64,000 nucleotides of DNA from Schizochytrium sp. CCTCC M209059 (GCA_000818945.1 KN805380.1:513112-577111), one strand, 5' to 3'; numbered from the stretch's first letter, positions 22,847 to 33,335 are shown. Notes: generated from the letters alone by a model not told the origin. A program made the numbers and translations.

Positions 22847-24112
22847 ATGGAGGACCCGGAAGAAGCTGGATCTCTTTGCCAGAGACCACGTCTTGGGCTC
22901 CGCAACCGCAATGCAGTGCAACACGGAAGCTTTGGCGACCTTCTCCGAAGAAGAAGCATTGACGCTTGTAACAACGCTACTTTCAAAGAGCAAGAGCGCC
23001 GCCTGCAGCAGCAGCAGCAGCAGCAGCAGCGGCACTGGCTGCATGCCCGGTCTGCTTCAGAGATCTCCGCGGAAACGTGGACCAAAGGAGTTGACAGAAA
23101 GATAGCACGTGAACTCTCCCGTCGTGGATTTGACGTTTGCGCGCAGGGGTCGCCAGGACCTTACAGCATCTGCTGCGCAGTACGAAACTCGCAGAACAAA
23201 GGAGGGCGCTGGGGAAGACGAGCATCTCGTCTTGGTTCGACGTCACTTCGCATGAGCGTGTGGGCAAGAGGCAAGGGTGGTGATGACAATGACGCGGACC
23301 CCGCAATGAGCTGTGGGCGAGAAAAGCTCGTGGTGGTGACCATTTCCGAAGTGAGCAAGGCCAAAGTAGAGGTTGCGCTCAAGGAGATTCGTACTCTCAA
23401 AACTTGCGGGCCCCATCCCTTTTTATTGTCGCGCGACAGCCTCTTTGTAATGGACCAAAAGGTTTGCGCGCTTTCCGAGCTTGTGCATGGCGGCACGCTA
23501 CGGCAACTTGTCAGCCGGGAAGGCAGCCTCACCGTGGACGCCACCCGATTTTACGCCACAGAAATAGTCGATGCCCTCTCGTGTCTCCATGCACGAAGCA
23601 TGGCACACAATTCTCTGTCCCTGGACGATCTCCAAATTACTGGAAACGGGCATCTCATGCTCATCAACTTCGAAGCCACTACAGAAGAATCACAGCCTGC
23701 ATTCCTCGATACAACCCGTCGCGGCGGGGTCGCGTGCGCAACGCGGACAATCAAGGAAAGCAACGCCATTCTCGATGACTGGTGGCGCGTTGGCGTCGCT
23801 GTGCACGAGATGCTCTTTGGGCAGGAACCATGTCGTGAGCTGAGCGACAGCGCGGAGTTCGAAATGCGGCCAATGCATGCGCTTCCAATGCCAGAAAATG
23901 CGGCGCCTTGTGAGGACTCCGCTGCATGGAGTTTCGTTTGCAACCTCCTCATCCCGAAGCGAGCATGGCGTTTGGGTTCCCGGCGTCGCGGCGGTCTTCG
24001 CGGCATTCGAGAACATGACTTCTTCCTTTCTCTCAGTTGGAATGATGTTCACGCGATGCGTCTTACGCCCCCCTGGGTCCCATCCTCGACGAACGAGACG
24101 TCCGCGTGGTGA
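22847..24112 (+). CDS. AGC-like pseudokinase
   Basis: A 421-residue protein with an N-terminal CAG-encoded poly-Gln tract (about residues 57-65), then a degraded protein-kinase fold. Family landmarks are recognisable but the catalytic residues are gone. The Gly-rich loop is AQGSPGPY. The VAIK position reads VVVT with Thr replacing Lys, while the alpha-C Glu survives in ALKEIRTL. HRD has become AHN (residues 252-254, MAHNSLSLDD) and DFG has become NFE (272-274). AGC features remain: DDWWRVGVAVHEMLFG near 309, and the C-lobe RLGSRRRGG followed by REHDFF. It should therefore bind partners or nucleotide without phosphotransfer and may act as a scaffold or allosteric regulator; that role is inferred. 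The start codon is the first in-frame ATG; 5' exons are possible. Confidence 0.75.
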   Translation: MEDPEEAGSLCQRPRLGLRNRNAVQHGSFGDLLRRRSIDACNNATFKEQERRLQQQQQQQQRHWLHARSASEISAETWTKGVDRKIARELSRRGFDVCAQGSPGPYSICCAVRNSQNKGGRWGRRASRLGSTSLRMSVWARGKGGDDNDADPAMSCGREKLVVVTISEVSKAKVEVALKEIRTLKTCGPHPFLLSRDSLFVMDQKVCALSELVHGGTLRQLVSREGSLTVDATRFYATEIVDALSCLHARSMAHNSLSLDDLQITGNGHLMLINFEATTEESQPAFLDTTRRGGVACATRTIKESNAILDDWWRVGVAVHEMLFGQEPCRELSDSAEFEMRPMHALPMPENAAPCEDSAAWSFVCNLLIPKRAWRLGSRRRGGLRGIREHDFFLSLSWNDVHAMRLTPPWVPSSTNETSAW

Positions 24113-24640
24113 GCGCTGTCTCTCTTTCTCTTTTTTGAACAAGGACCACTTCAGTTTTGATTTCACATTGTGCACGCGTTGCTCAGCGCTGCACTCGACG
24201 ATATGTCAAATTTTTGCCAGCTCGGCGGCGCCAAACTCCCGTTTGCGATCGCTCATGCAGAGCTCGTTGAGAAACCTTTCATTTTCGGCCTTGCCAGGTC
24301 CCTTCTTTTTTGCTTGAAGGCTTTCTCATCCGATTCCCCAAGCTAATTTTGGTACACTTTTTTTTCTATCAAATACAATTTCTTCTTTTGCGCTTTCACG
24401 AGCTCACGTCAATTATTCACTTTGGTGGCGGAAAATAAAAGAGAAAATATACCAACTAAACTGCAATCGTCCCGGTAATGTGGATTGGTGCCCAGTGTGC
24501 TTCCGGACGCTCTTGTGCGGCTTTTTCCAATGTCTGACGCATTTGCTAAAATCTATAAAGAAGGAGACTGGACATAAGAGCAGCAAGCAGACCCTGCTGG
24601 CAAACAAACTCGATGATTTACGGGTGCACCTTTTGGTGGT
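24113..24640. other. Convergent 3' intergenic region
   Basis: Lies between the pseudokinase (+) and J-domain (-) stop codons, relatively AT-rich around 24330-24460. It includes one arm (24618-24634) of a direct repeat whose other copy covers the J-domain gene's stop codon. No gene seen. Confidence 0.5.
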
Positions 24641-24657
24641 TTACGGGTGCACCTTTT
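24618..24657. repeat. 17-bp direct repeat spanning the J-domain gene stop codon
   Basis: TTACGGGTGCACCTTTT occurs at 24618-24634 and again at 24641-24657; the second copy contains the TAA stop (as TTA on this strand) and the last codons of the J-domain gene. Confidence 0.9.
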
Positions 24658-25831
24658 CGTAGCGCAAACGAACATTCTCTGAGTCTGAAAGGGCCACCGT
24701 GTAGCGCCCGGTCCCGCGGTCAACGTTGGTGATGGTTCCCCAGCGGCCATTGTACTTTGGTGTACTAGACAAATTGACAACCTGGACGACGGTTCCAACC
24801 GGGAGAATGATGCTTGTCATTTGGAAGCTCATCGAGCCTTGCGGGGTGCGCACGGAGCAACGGTGCTTGGCAGCATTGTAATCGAACAAGAGACCACGCT
24901 GGCCATTGAGAGCTGGCTTGCTTGCCACACCAGTGAGCTCGACGCCATCGACCCATTGCTGTAAATTTTCACGCCGCAGAGAAAGTTGGCCGTCGCCCTC
25001 ATCAAGTTGTACAATATAGCGGGACGTCGACGGATCGAAGCGAGCAATTCGGCCCTCGGTGCCATTGTACTGTGGCTTATTTGTAAGACCCTTGAGCATG
25101 ACGATTGTGTTGGGTTTGAAGACGCCAGGTGGGGGAGGACCGGCGTTTCCTTGCTGCTGAGGAAAGCCACCCATGCCGCCAGGCATACCTCCAAAGCCTC
25201 CAAAGCCTCCGGGCATGCCGCCTTGCATGCCTTGCATGCCACCCATGCCGCCTGGCATACCGCCCATGCCACCCATGCCACCTGGCATACCACCCATGCC
25301 ACCCATGCCACCGAAAGGTGAACCACCTTGTTGAAACGAGAAACCGCCAGGGCCGCCACCCATACTTTGGAACTGAATGCCGGGACCGCCCATGCCACCA
25401 CCCATGCCGCCCATGCCGCCGCCCATGCCGCCACCCATACCGCCGCTAAAGAAGGCCTGAAAGGGATCGGAGCTGCCGAAGAACTCCTTGAAGATGTCGT
25501 CGGCAGAGGAGAAGTGCATGCCACCCGGCATGCCTCCCATGCCGCCGGGCATGCCACCGCTAAAGCCACCGCCACCGTCACCACCGGGCATGCCGCCCTC
25601 GAGGCCTGCCTTTCCAAACTGATCATAGATTTTGCGCTTTTCCTTGTCGCTAAGAACCTGGTACGCGTTCGCGACAGCCTTAAATTTCTCTTCGGCGGCC
25701 TCTCGATTGTCCGGGTTCTTGTCCGGATGGTGCTTGATTGCCAGTTTCCGATACGCCTTTTTGATCTCGGCATCGGAGGCGTCACGGCTCACGCCCAGAA
25801 CCTTGTAGTAGTCATCCGAGCTCGCCGACAT
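24641..25831 (-). CDS. J-domain (DNAJB-like) co-chaperone with triple NGxxG C-terminal module
   Basis: A 396-residue protein. Residues 7-70 are a canonical J-domain (DYYKVLGVSRDAS..., HPD at 35-37, ending KRKIYDQFGKAGLEGG), which stimulates Hsp70 ATPase. Residues 75-235 are Gly/Met-rich with MPGGMGG repeats and a DDIFKEFFGSSDPF element typical of class B J-proteins. The usual beta-sandwich substrate-binding domains are absent. Instead, residues 240-396 contain three similar units of about 50 residues, each with (K/T)P-x-(Y/L)NGxxG (KPQYNGTEGRI, KPALNGQRGLL, TPKYNGRWGTI), followed in the first and third by a clear RY-V-L strand pattern. These look like small SH3-like barrels. Likely a cytosolic Hsp70 partner whose client binding uses the novel module; the client is unknown. 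Confidence 0.88.
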   Translation of the reverse strand: MSASSDDYYKVLGVSRDASDAEIKKAYRKLAIKHHPDKNPDNREAAEEKFKAVANAYQVLSDKEKRKIYDQFGKAGLEGGMPGGDGGGGFSGGMPGGMGGMPGGMHFSSADDIFKEFFGSSDPFQAFFSGGMGGGMGGGMGGMGGGMGGPGIQFQSMGGGPGGFSFQQGGSPFGGMGGMGGMPGGMGGMGGMPGGMGGMQGMQGGMPGGFGGFGGMPGGMGGFPQQQGNAGPPPPGVFKPNTIVMLKGLTNKPQYNGTEGRIARFDPSTSRYIVQLDEGDGQLSLRRENLQQWVDGVELTGVASKPALNGQRGLLFDYNAAKHRCSVRTPQGSMSFQMTSIILPVGTVVQVVNLSSTPKYNGRWGTITNVDRGTGRYTVALSDSENVRLRYEKVHP

Positions 25832-26827
25832 TCTCTTGTCTCTCTTCTTTGCGTGCTCGCGTGAACGCTGTGCTTCTTGGCCACGGCCTCGTGCAGCTTC
25901 TGCCTTGCAGAAATGCGTCCCCGGCCAAGCGTCCCGGCCCTTGTTGGCGCCCTCGCGTCCCTCTTCGCGCGCCGCGTTGGCTGGCCGGTCTTCTGTCTCC
26001 GCGTCGGCGTGCCGCCTCCGCGCCGCAGCCGCGTTCGTTGTCTGCGAGCGTGCCTCGTCCTCCTCGTCTTCGCTCGAAGGAGCAACGATACGATGGCAAT
26101 TTGCTCGAGGCCCGCTGCTGGCAGAGACTTACGTAACCTTCCTTGTCAGTCACGGTGTGAGCCTCATATCATCCATCATTCGGGAAAAATGGTCAACAGG
26201 GCTGGCAGCTTCAAGTTGAACGCGCTCGTCAGGAGGCAGCTCGAGCTGCAGCGGGAAAACAAGAATCATGGTGACCTTCGAGTAGAGCTGGCTGGTCGCC
26301 ACTCAGCAGCCAGCCTGAGGTGTCGGAGATGCTCCTCGCCGTGTCTCGGCCGGCCGGCCGGCAGGCCCCTGGCTCGAGCTCGGGATGTTTCTTACTATTT
26401 TTTTTCTAGAAAAATCTCTTTGATCAATTAATCAACAAATGTGCCAGAAACAATGTATACTCGTAAAAAAGAGAGAGGAAAAGAAGAACTTGACGACAGC
26501 GAGCTCGTCGCACATCCTTGTTGTGTCACTAGAAAAGCGTGGCGAGCAAATAGTGTTTGTCTTTGTCTTTTGATCAAAGAAGCTCAACTTGGAGCGCGCT
26601 GGAACACTCGATTCCTCTTGGCTGGGTACGTACATGAGTTCACGAGGTCCGCTTTGACTGTGAGACCCAGCTCCATCATGCTTCATCCAGACCTAACTCA
26701 CTACCAGCGCAGCTATTCCGTGATAGTAGTAGGCCAAGTAGCCTAGACTGCTCCGGTACGTAGTAGTGTCACTGCCAGTGGCACTGTGAAAGTTTCAACG
26801 GATACATGAAAGCGCGACGATCGATCA
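25832..26827. other. Divergent intergenic region
   Basis: Between the J-domain (-) and DRC8 (+) genes. GC-rich near the J-domain start and AT-rich from about 26390. A short open frame at 26441-26746 has no recognisable features. Confidence 0.5.
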
Positions 26828-26881
26828 ATGCCCATTGACGAGCGTAGCGACGCGCTTCTCTCGCGCGCAAACTTTGCAAAG

Positions 26882-27493
26882 ATGGGCAAGGGAAAAAAGG
26901 GAGGGAAGAAGAAGGGCGCCGAGGAGGGCAAGGAGGCCGACGTGGACGGCGCCGGCGACGTCCCAGTCGTTGTCGAGGAAAGTGCGACGACAAAGCGACA
27001 TCGAGAGAACATCAAGAATGCATTCTTGCTTTATGACAAGGAAGGTGAGGAGCGCGTCGTGCAAGAGGATGTGCGTACGGTGATGCGATATCTTGGCCAG
27101 TTTCCAAGTGATGAAGAAGTCGAGGAGAACATCCTTCCTACGATGCAGAGCGACGAACCTGATGCCTACGTGACGCTCGAGAAGTTCGAGCCTCGCATGC
27201 TCGATATCATCGAACAGAATCTTTATCCTGCTGAAGCTTACGATGTCCTGATTAGTGCCTTTCGTGCGGTGGATACGGAGAATGTCGGCTACGTGGAGGT
27301 TGAATATTTTAAAGAGCTGCTCAAGCAAATGGGCACCCACCCGTTCAAGCAGAAAGAGCTTGAGTCTTTCTTGAATGTGTCGCAAGACATTAGCTCGGGC
27401 CGCATCTACTACGAGGACTACGCAAGTCTCTGCATTAGTCAGCTTGACGATCGTCTCGCAGAGCTCACATCGGCATCGACTTCAATCAGCTAA
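26882..27493 (+). CDS. Dynein regulatory complex subunit 8 (DRC8/EFCAB2-like EF-hand protein)
   Basis: A 203-residue protein from the ATG at 26882, chosen over an in-frame ATG 54 bp upstream (26828) because the predicted N-terminus MGKGKKGGKKKG is a typical lysine-rich start and the upstream 18 codons have no support; the longer form has 221 residues. Four helical EF-hand-like segments match the EFCAB2 pattern: NAFLLYDKEG, MRYLGQFPSDEEVE, FEPRMLDIIEQNLYPAEAYDVLISAF and FKELLKQMG. The calcium loops (DKEGEERVVQED, DTENVGYVEVEY) lack canonical residues, in particular the position-12 Glu, so Ca2+ binding is doubtful. In other organisms DRC8 belongs to the nexin-dynein regulatory complex linking axonemal doublets, which implies a motile flagellated stage here. 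Confidence 0.82.
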   Translation: MGKGKKGGKKKGAEEGKEADVDGAGDVPVVVEESATTKRHRENIKNAFLLYDKEGEERVVQEDVRTVMRYLGQFPSDEEVEENILPTMQSDEPDAYVTLEKFEPRMLDIIEQNLYPAEAYDVLISAFRAVDTENVGYVEVEYFKELLKQMGTHPFKQKELESFLNVSQDISSGRIYYEDYASLCISQLDDRLAELTSASTSIS

Positions 27494-27996
27494 GAAGAAG
27501 GAGAAAACCTTTAAAAAAAAAAACGGCAGACTATGTAAACAAAGAATACTTGTATTTCATAACATTTCTGCGCAAGCGACAAGCTTTGGGGGGGGGGGGC
27601 AATGAATAGCGAAAGAAAGAGAAGATACGGGTCTAGCTGTAGTGTCTATAGCTAGCGCGCCGAGCTTTATAGCTACCTTGACAAGTGGGTCTCGCTGTAT
27701 AGCTCGCGTGCCGACCGTTCGTTGGCATCACCAGATTCAAAGGGTTTCGTTGAAAACATTACACCGGCAGCAGCAGCAGACCATGCAATATGATCTGATC
27801 CTTTTCACAAAAGAGAGATAGAAAAGCGGTTTCAATTGCATGCAACTTTTGCTTGCGACCCCCACCCCCCAAAAGTGTTCAAGAAAGAATCAATAAGAAG
27901 GTCTAGCTATTCCAACGCTATAATATTATCTAAATTCAAAAGTGTGGTGGTGAGATATCGTACGAAAGTTGGGCCGGTCGCCATCATTGCTTGAGA
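27494..27996. other. Convergent 3' intergenic region
   Basis: Between the DRC8 (+) and unknown-protein (-) stop codons. Contains a run of G at about 27587-27598 and repeated TAGCT motifs (27630-27710). No gene seen. Confidence 0.5.
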
Positions 27997-29499
27997 TCAA
28001 TATGCAAGTGATTTGCGAAGGTTCCGAGGCGAAAGGGAAAGCTCAGCCATAATGTCGCGCACTGCGCTCACAACAGGCGACAGCGAGGCCGCCCTGCCAC
28101 TCCGGCGCTTTCTGCTTGTGTGAGAGCGGGGCGACTTCACACGAGCAATCGCAAATCCAATTTCCTCCTCATCGTCGTCGACCTCGTCGTCAACCTCGTC
28201 GTCATCGTCCTTGGTCTCTTCAAAGTCGACAAAGACGTTTGGCTCGAGCTGGCCATACACATTTGACTTCACGCGAGCGGATCGGGGCGAGGTCAGCTCG
28301 CCCCTCTTTCCGCTCTGGCGCCTCGCGACAACGCGAAGTTCACCATTTTTGAAGCGTCCGAAGCTTGAGTCAGGGACGAGAAGCACGGGCGTCTTGACGC
28401 GCGTGCTCCGCACGCCAACTTCCTCCGCTTCCTCTCCATGGTTATTCTCCTCAATCTCGTCCTCTTGCTCGGAACTCACGTCTAAATCGTCACGCAAGGA
28501 AGAGGATCCCGAAAACTCGTCATCGGCGCTGGCCCCGTCAGTCGATAAGCACGTCTGTTGAAGATCGTGCAGCTGTGCATCGAGGGCTGCAATTTGGTCG
28601 CGAAGAGCCCGCTCCTTGCCAGCCAACCTCGATGCGCGCACACTTAAAGGAGGCTGCGAGGGCGAGATTGGCTCTTCAACGTCGCGGAATCGAGATAGTG
28701 AGCGTGACAGACGAGGTGAAGGCTCCTCGCCCAACTCAAGACCGCTCTGCAGCCGTTCACGCGCGACAGCGACGGCAGCTGCGGCGCGACGTGGAGCAGA
28801 GGCCTCTTTGGTGGCATGAATGGCGCGAGAGGCCTTTTGAAGAGACTGTTCGAGGTATGCTTGCTCGGTAAGAGAGAGCTCCCTGTCCGTCTCGTCGACA
28901 GCGCGAGCCACAGCACGAGCCTCAGCTACGAGGGCTTCAGCGAATTTGGAACGGTGCGACTTTCTGGTTGACTTGCTGCTGCGTTTCTTCGAAGGTGCTG
29001 ATCGCGACCGACGTGAGGGACGATCATGGCGGTTTTGGTCACGACCTCGATCGCGCGTCGAGCTTCGCAAAAGTCGCTCCCCAACCTTGGCGGAGGGGTG
29101 GTCCGTGGACTGAACATTGAACGACTTGGAAATACCAATTGCCTCCTGGTAGTACGAGGCGGGCAAGACGTCTGTAGGCATACGGCCCTTTTCAATTTCC
29201 CGGAGCAAGGCCGCCAGAGGCGTAGCACAAGCTTTGCGCTTAGTGATCGGCGGGCCAATATCGTGCAGACCATTCTCCTCATCAATGGCGTTCTGAACGG
29301 CCTTGCGGGTCCAATGCTGGCACATCGCCTCGAGATGTTTCTGCCCAGCTTCCGTGTACGTGTTCGTGTGCGTCATGTACGAGGCGGGACCAACGAGCGG
29401 GTTGGACTGCACGCCGTGCGCGAAGAGGCCGAGACGAGTGATAAAGCCATGGCCTTCGACCGTGCAGTCGGGCCGCGGGGATCTCTCAAAGAGCGCCAT
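27997..29499 (-). CDS. Unknown protein, basic/acidic and largely disordered
   Basis: A 500-residue single-exon protein that I do not recognise. The first 130 residues look folded (MALFERSPRPDCTVEGHGF; later KHLEAMCQHWTRKAVQNAIDEENGLHDIGPPITKRKACATPL), and include NPLVGPASY, loosely like the GPxxY motifs of some microtubule-associated proteins. An Arg/Ser-rich block (about 145-190) is followed by an alanine-rich helix (about 190-250), a short coiled coil (about 295-320) and a strongly acidic tract of Asp/Glu (about 435-450). Several SPR and RVKSPRS motifs could be phosphorylation sites. It lies between the ciliary genes DRC8 and the KIF6-like kinesin, so a cytoskeletal role is possible but only inferred from position. 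Translation is sustained over 1.5 kb with a biased but non-repetitive composition, which supports coding. Confidence 0.7.
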   Translation of the reverse strand: MALFERSPRPDCTVEGHGFITRLGLFAHGVQSNPLVGPASYMTHTNTYTEAGQKHLEAMCQHWTRKAVQNAIDEENGLHDIGPPITKRKACATPLAALLREIEKGRMPTDVLPASYYQEAIGISKSFNVQSTDHPSAKVGERLLRSSTRDRGRDQNRHDRPSRRSRSAPSKKRSSKSTRKSHRSKFAEALVAEARAVARAVDETDRELSLTEQAYLEQSLQKASRAIHATKEASAPRRAAAAVAVARERLQSGLELGEEPSPRLSRSLSRFRDVEEPISPSQPPLSVRASRLAGKERALRDQIAALDAQLHDLQQTCLSTDGASADDEFSGSSSLRDDLDVSSEQEDEIEENNHGEEAEEVGVRSTRVKTPVLLVPDSSFGRFKNGELRVVARRQSGKRGELTSPRSARVKSNVYGQLEPNVFVDFEETKDDDDEVDDEVDDDEEEIGFAIARVKSPRSHTSRKRRSGRAASLSPVVSAVRDIMAELSLSPRNLRKSLAY

Positions 29500-30166
29500 C
29501 CTTTCTGTCTATCAATGCAACACGAACACGTATGCTTCGCTCTTTTGCGAGACGCTTGGGCAAGGCAAAGCAATCGTCCTTGAAGACCGCACTTGCGCGC
29601 GTTCGAAGGAGCTTGCCAAAGGTCTGGCCCTTTTGCGCCCTGGTCTTTGCCCCAGGGCAAAGCGAAGCGCGCGTGCGCAATGGCCGTCGAAAACAAGGTT
29701 TGCAGGCTGCTGGCCCGAAGCAACCTCGTCCAGTCGAAAGTAGGCTGCGAGACCTGCCTTCGTAAACGCTATTGGGCTGCAATCAGGTCTTCCCCGCTTT
29801 TTCCGTGTCCACACGCACGCAGTGCCAAAGACGCACCAGCCTCTTGGACTCCAGTTTCCGGCGTGCTCCAGTGCTCCGCGCTCCAAAATGGACTCCTCAC
29901 AAGTTGATGGAAGAAAAAAAATCCGGTCAAAGTGTGTACTCGTCACATCTACTAGAACGGCCGGAAAGGACAGGAGCGTTTGAAAATACGCAATTGGAGC
30001 GGCGACTGGCGCTTGCCTTATATGGTTGGCGGACCGACCAACAGGTCGTGTTTGGTACGTGACACAAAGCGAGAAAGAAACAAAGAAGCAAAGAAAGAAT
30101 GGGGGAATTTTTTTTTAAGTCTCGCTCATTCCTTCTGTCTCTGTCTGTCAGTCAAATTTTAGCAAA
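29500..30166. other. Intergenic between two minus-strand genes
   Basis: Includes the 5' region of the unknown protein and the 3' region of the kinesin. Overlapping open frames on both strands are short and unsupported. AAAG-rich near 30066-30100. Confidence 0.5.
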
Positions 30167-32748
30167 TTACTTTTTCATTCGAGAGCGCTGCATGAGCGCC
30201 TCTTTGGCCTTGTAAAAGGCAAGTATATCAGCGTCTGCCTCCTGGTTGCCGGTGAGTGGAATTGCAGAATTGGTCCCGGACGGAAGCGTTGTCTCCGAGT
30301 GATGGACCCTGGAGGCACCTGGAAGGCCTGGTCGTGGCGCCCCTCGCGACTTTCGCATCGCAGAGCCTTCGCTTGAATGGACGGCCGTTGTAATGTCCTC
30401 CGAGCGATCCGATGCGGCCTGGCTGGGAATGGAAGGCTGGGCCAAACCTTGCCGCAGCACGACGCCATACCATGCCTCGAACTCATTCTGCAGCTTGAGA
30501 CGACCCTTTTGAAGAGTAGACTGGATGCGTTCAATCTCCTTTTTCAATTCCTTGAGTTCCTGGAAGCTGCGCTTGTAGTTCGTTTTGTGATTATCGATTT
30601 CAGCCATACGTTCCGACTCGGCTGATCGAGCACGCTCTTCCTCAGCTTCGTCAAGCTTGCCTTCGCCATTCACAACGGACTGAACCGCACGTTGCGCGCG
30701 AACTTGCTCGATTTCGGTTTTCAAGCGCGTAATCTCCCCACGCGAGGCATTTACTGTTGCGCCAATCTGCTTGGCCAATGCATACTTGTCCTTGAGCAGT
30801 CTCTTGTTCTCGTTAATTGCCTTGATGCTCGGATAATGCCGCTTAAAGTAGTCGAGTGCACGATCTTTGTCTGCAAGAACCTCAGATGGGGGCACCGGTG
30901 CCATCGGGCCTACGGGTCGGCGCGTCGTGGGCGCAGCTGCAATAATTGAGGCCTCGAGGGAGCCTTGGGATTTTGATTCATCATTGCCTTCGACAGAGGA
31001 CTTTGTCTCACTACCTCCACGCGGAGCATGCCACGCCTCGCGCGCCCCTGCACTGGATTCCGAAGTACCCAGAGGGAGCTCTCCGTTTTCTTGTGCGCGT
31101 CCCTGCTTGACCATGTTGACGAGGATAGCAATCTCATTATTGCGCTGTTGAATTTGCTCTTTAAGCGCTGCGATTTCCTCCTCTGTGGCGTCGTCTCGCT
31201 CGCCATGAGATGAAGGACCTTTGCCGGTTCCCGCTGCGTCGCTTCGGCCTTTTGCAGCCATTTCGCGAAGGATCTGGAAACATGCATGTATGCGCTCAAA
31301 GGTGAGTTCTCCCGGTTGCAGCATGTCAATGCCGCTTTCGTCCTCGGAACCTTTCGTTTCTGGATCGCGAGACCTTTGCGCCTCTACCCAGTCGGACACA
31401 ATCCCGCGCAGACGCTTCATCTCGAGCTGATCGATGCGTTGGCCCGCACCCGGTGCATTCGGATCGCGTTCGCCTTTGAGAAAGGCGACCTCCTCTCGTA
31501 GAGCGGCGACCTCCGCCTTGAGACGCTTGATGAGCATTGCAGCGTCTACTTCCTCATTGACGAGAGCATCGTTTTGCACGAGTGCCACACGTTGCGCGAA
31601 TCGACACGTTGAGATACTCTCCTCCGTATTTGACTTCTCCAAAGAAATTGTTGCCACCATAGTCGTCTTGCAGTTGCCTCCCAGACTGTCGCGCAATACG
31701 TTGGTCATCATCGAGTTTCGATACGGAATATGCTGCCGGCCTCGAGAGGACCTTTCGTGGAGCGCGACAATGACCATTTCCAGAAAATGTAGCGAGCTGT
31801 TGATGTGTTTTGCTTCGCGCAGCAGCTGGCCGCTAGAGCTTGTTTTGTGCACCCGCTCTGAACCGGCAAGGTCTACAAGATGCAGCTTGCTCCGGCGAAT
31901 CACATCGGAGCCAGCCTTGCGCATCTCAAGGGAGATGGTGAAAATGCAATGCGATCGGGAAGATGCCAAGTTCATCGGAGTCTCGCTAATAGCGCGATTT
32001 GTGTCACCCAGAAAGAGCAGATTCAAGGCGTCCTCCTCTGTGTTGGCAACGTGCATGGAAAGGTTTTTAAGGTGCACATTGCCATCTTCATCCTCCATCA
32101 TGCTTACCTTTGGGAGGTCTTCAAGACCCTTGTATTCGTGTGACGGATCAAGCAAATCATAGCCTGCGTCGTTGTAAATCTCCAGGTATGAAATATGTGT
32201 CGTGATTTGCACATCACTCCGTTTTTCGACTTCTTCAAAGACCAAGGAGAGCGCTCTCGGAATAATGCCACGATCAACATATCTTTCAGCTCCACCAGTC
32301 ATGGTGAATGTTTTACCCGAGCCTGTCTGGCCGTACGCGAAAACCGTTGCGTTGAAACCTTCCATGGCGCTAAGGGCCGCATCCTGCGAGAACAAAGAAG
32401 ACGAAGAAGGTAAAGTTAGCATGAACATTACCGGAGCAGAGAGCAACGAATCCCTGTATTTGATTTGCATGCATTCGTAGCATGCAGGTTGCCTCCAAGC
32501 TAGATTGCCTGCATTCAACTTACCTTGGCAACACGATCGAAAACTTCATCTTGTTTGGCATCCTGATCGATGACGCCATTGAATTTGAACTTGTATGTGG
32601 ACTTGGCATTATGGCTCGCGGCCACGTCGGGGGGAATCTCGAAATCGACACGAGTAGGATCATCGTCATCGAGACGAAGAAACCCACTGGGCCGCTTGGT
32701 GGGCCGCACGCGAAGATACACGCGAATTCCATTCTCTGGTGGCGCCAT
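30167..32748 (-). CDS. Kinesin-9 family motor, KIF6-like, two exons
   Basis: Exon 1 is 32748-32524 and exon 2 is 32383-30167, 813 residues in all. The 140-bp intron starts GTAAGT (just left of 32524) and ends GCAG before 32383; the splice is phase 0 and joins VFDRVAK to DAALSAMEGF inside the motor. The N-terminal motor (about 1-345) has P-loop GQTGSGKT at 93-100, switch I NLASSRSH and switch II DLAGSE. The stretch from ETPMNLASSRSHCIFTI to HIPYRNSMMT and RDSLGGNCKT matches kinesin-9/KIF6 rather than other classes. After the neck come a coiled coil and an ALDYFKRHYPSIKAINENK block like the conserved KIF6/KIF9 central region. Kinesin-9 motors work in motile cilia, on the central pair or in cargo movement. 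Confidence 0.9.
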
Positions 32749-33335
32749 GACTTGAGCTGGCTGACCTGTCCTGCCGAGTTTGGCTCTGGTAAGAAGTTTG
32801 TCTTCGATGATTTCTTGTTGTTTTCTTTCTTGGCTTTCGCAAGAAACGCAAGTTTGGGGATGTGTTTGACGACTTTCTTAGGTCTGGAGTGGCGTGCACT
32901 GCGCGCTCGGGCAGGCAGTTTTTTTTTATGTCGATCTATTCACTTCACCTTGGCGAAGGTCCTGCCAGAAGCGCGCCGGAGGTGGGCCTCGGCGAGCTCC
33001 TCCGTGTGACTCCACGTCGAGCCCACCCTCCTGGGCCCTTACCGACGAGTGTATCTGCTCAGCCCATCAAGCCCGTGGCAGTCCCGGTCATAGCTTGCTG
33101 ATGCTTTCGTGCCTCAATATTGCCGCAAACATTGCCTCAACGGCTTCGTGCGCAACGCAAATTACTTCGTTCTTGTGTGCAATAGTGCCGAGGGCGAGAA
33201 GAGCAAAAAATAAAGTTGTGAGGGAAAAGAAAGGCACAAAGATGGTAGGAAGAAAGTCTATAGAAAAGAGAGCAGCAGTAGCAAACAGCAGCAGCAGCAC
33301 TAGCAGCACTAGCAGCAAGAAAAACAACAACGTGC
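32749..33335. other. Divergent intergenic region
   Basis: Between the kinesin (-) and the zinc-binding protein (+). Contains a CAG/CTAG-type trinucleotide run at 33272-33318. No gene seen. Confidence 0.5.

Noticed and set aside
26828..26881. Upstream start for DRC8
   Set aside because: The Lys-rich MGKGKKGG start at 26882 is more typical; kept as an alternative.
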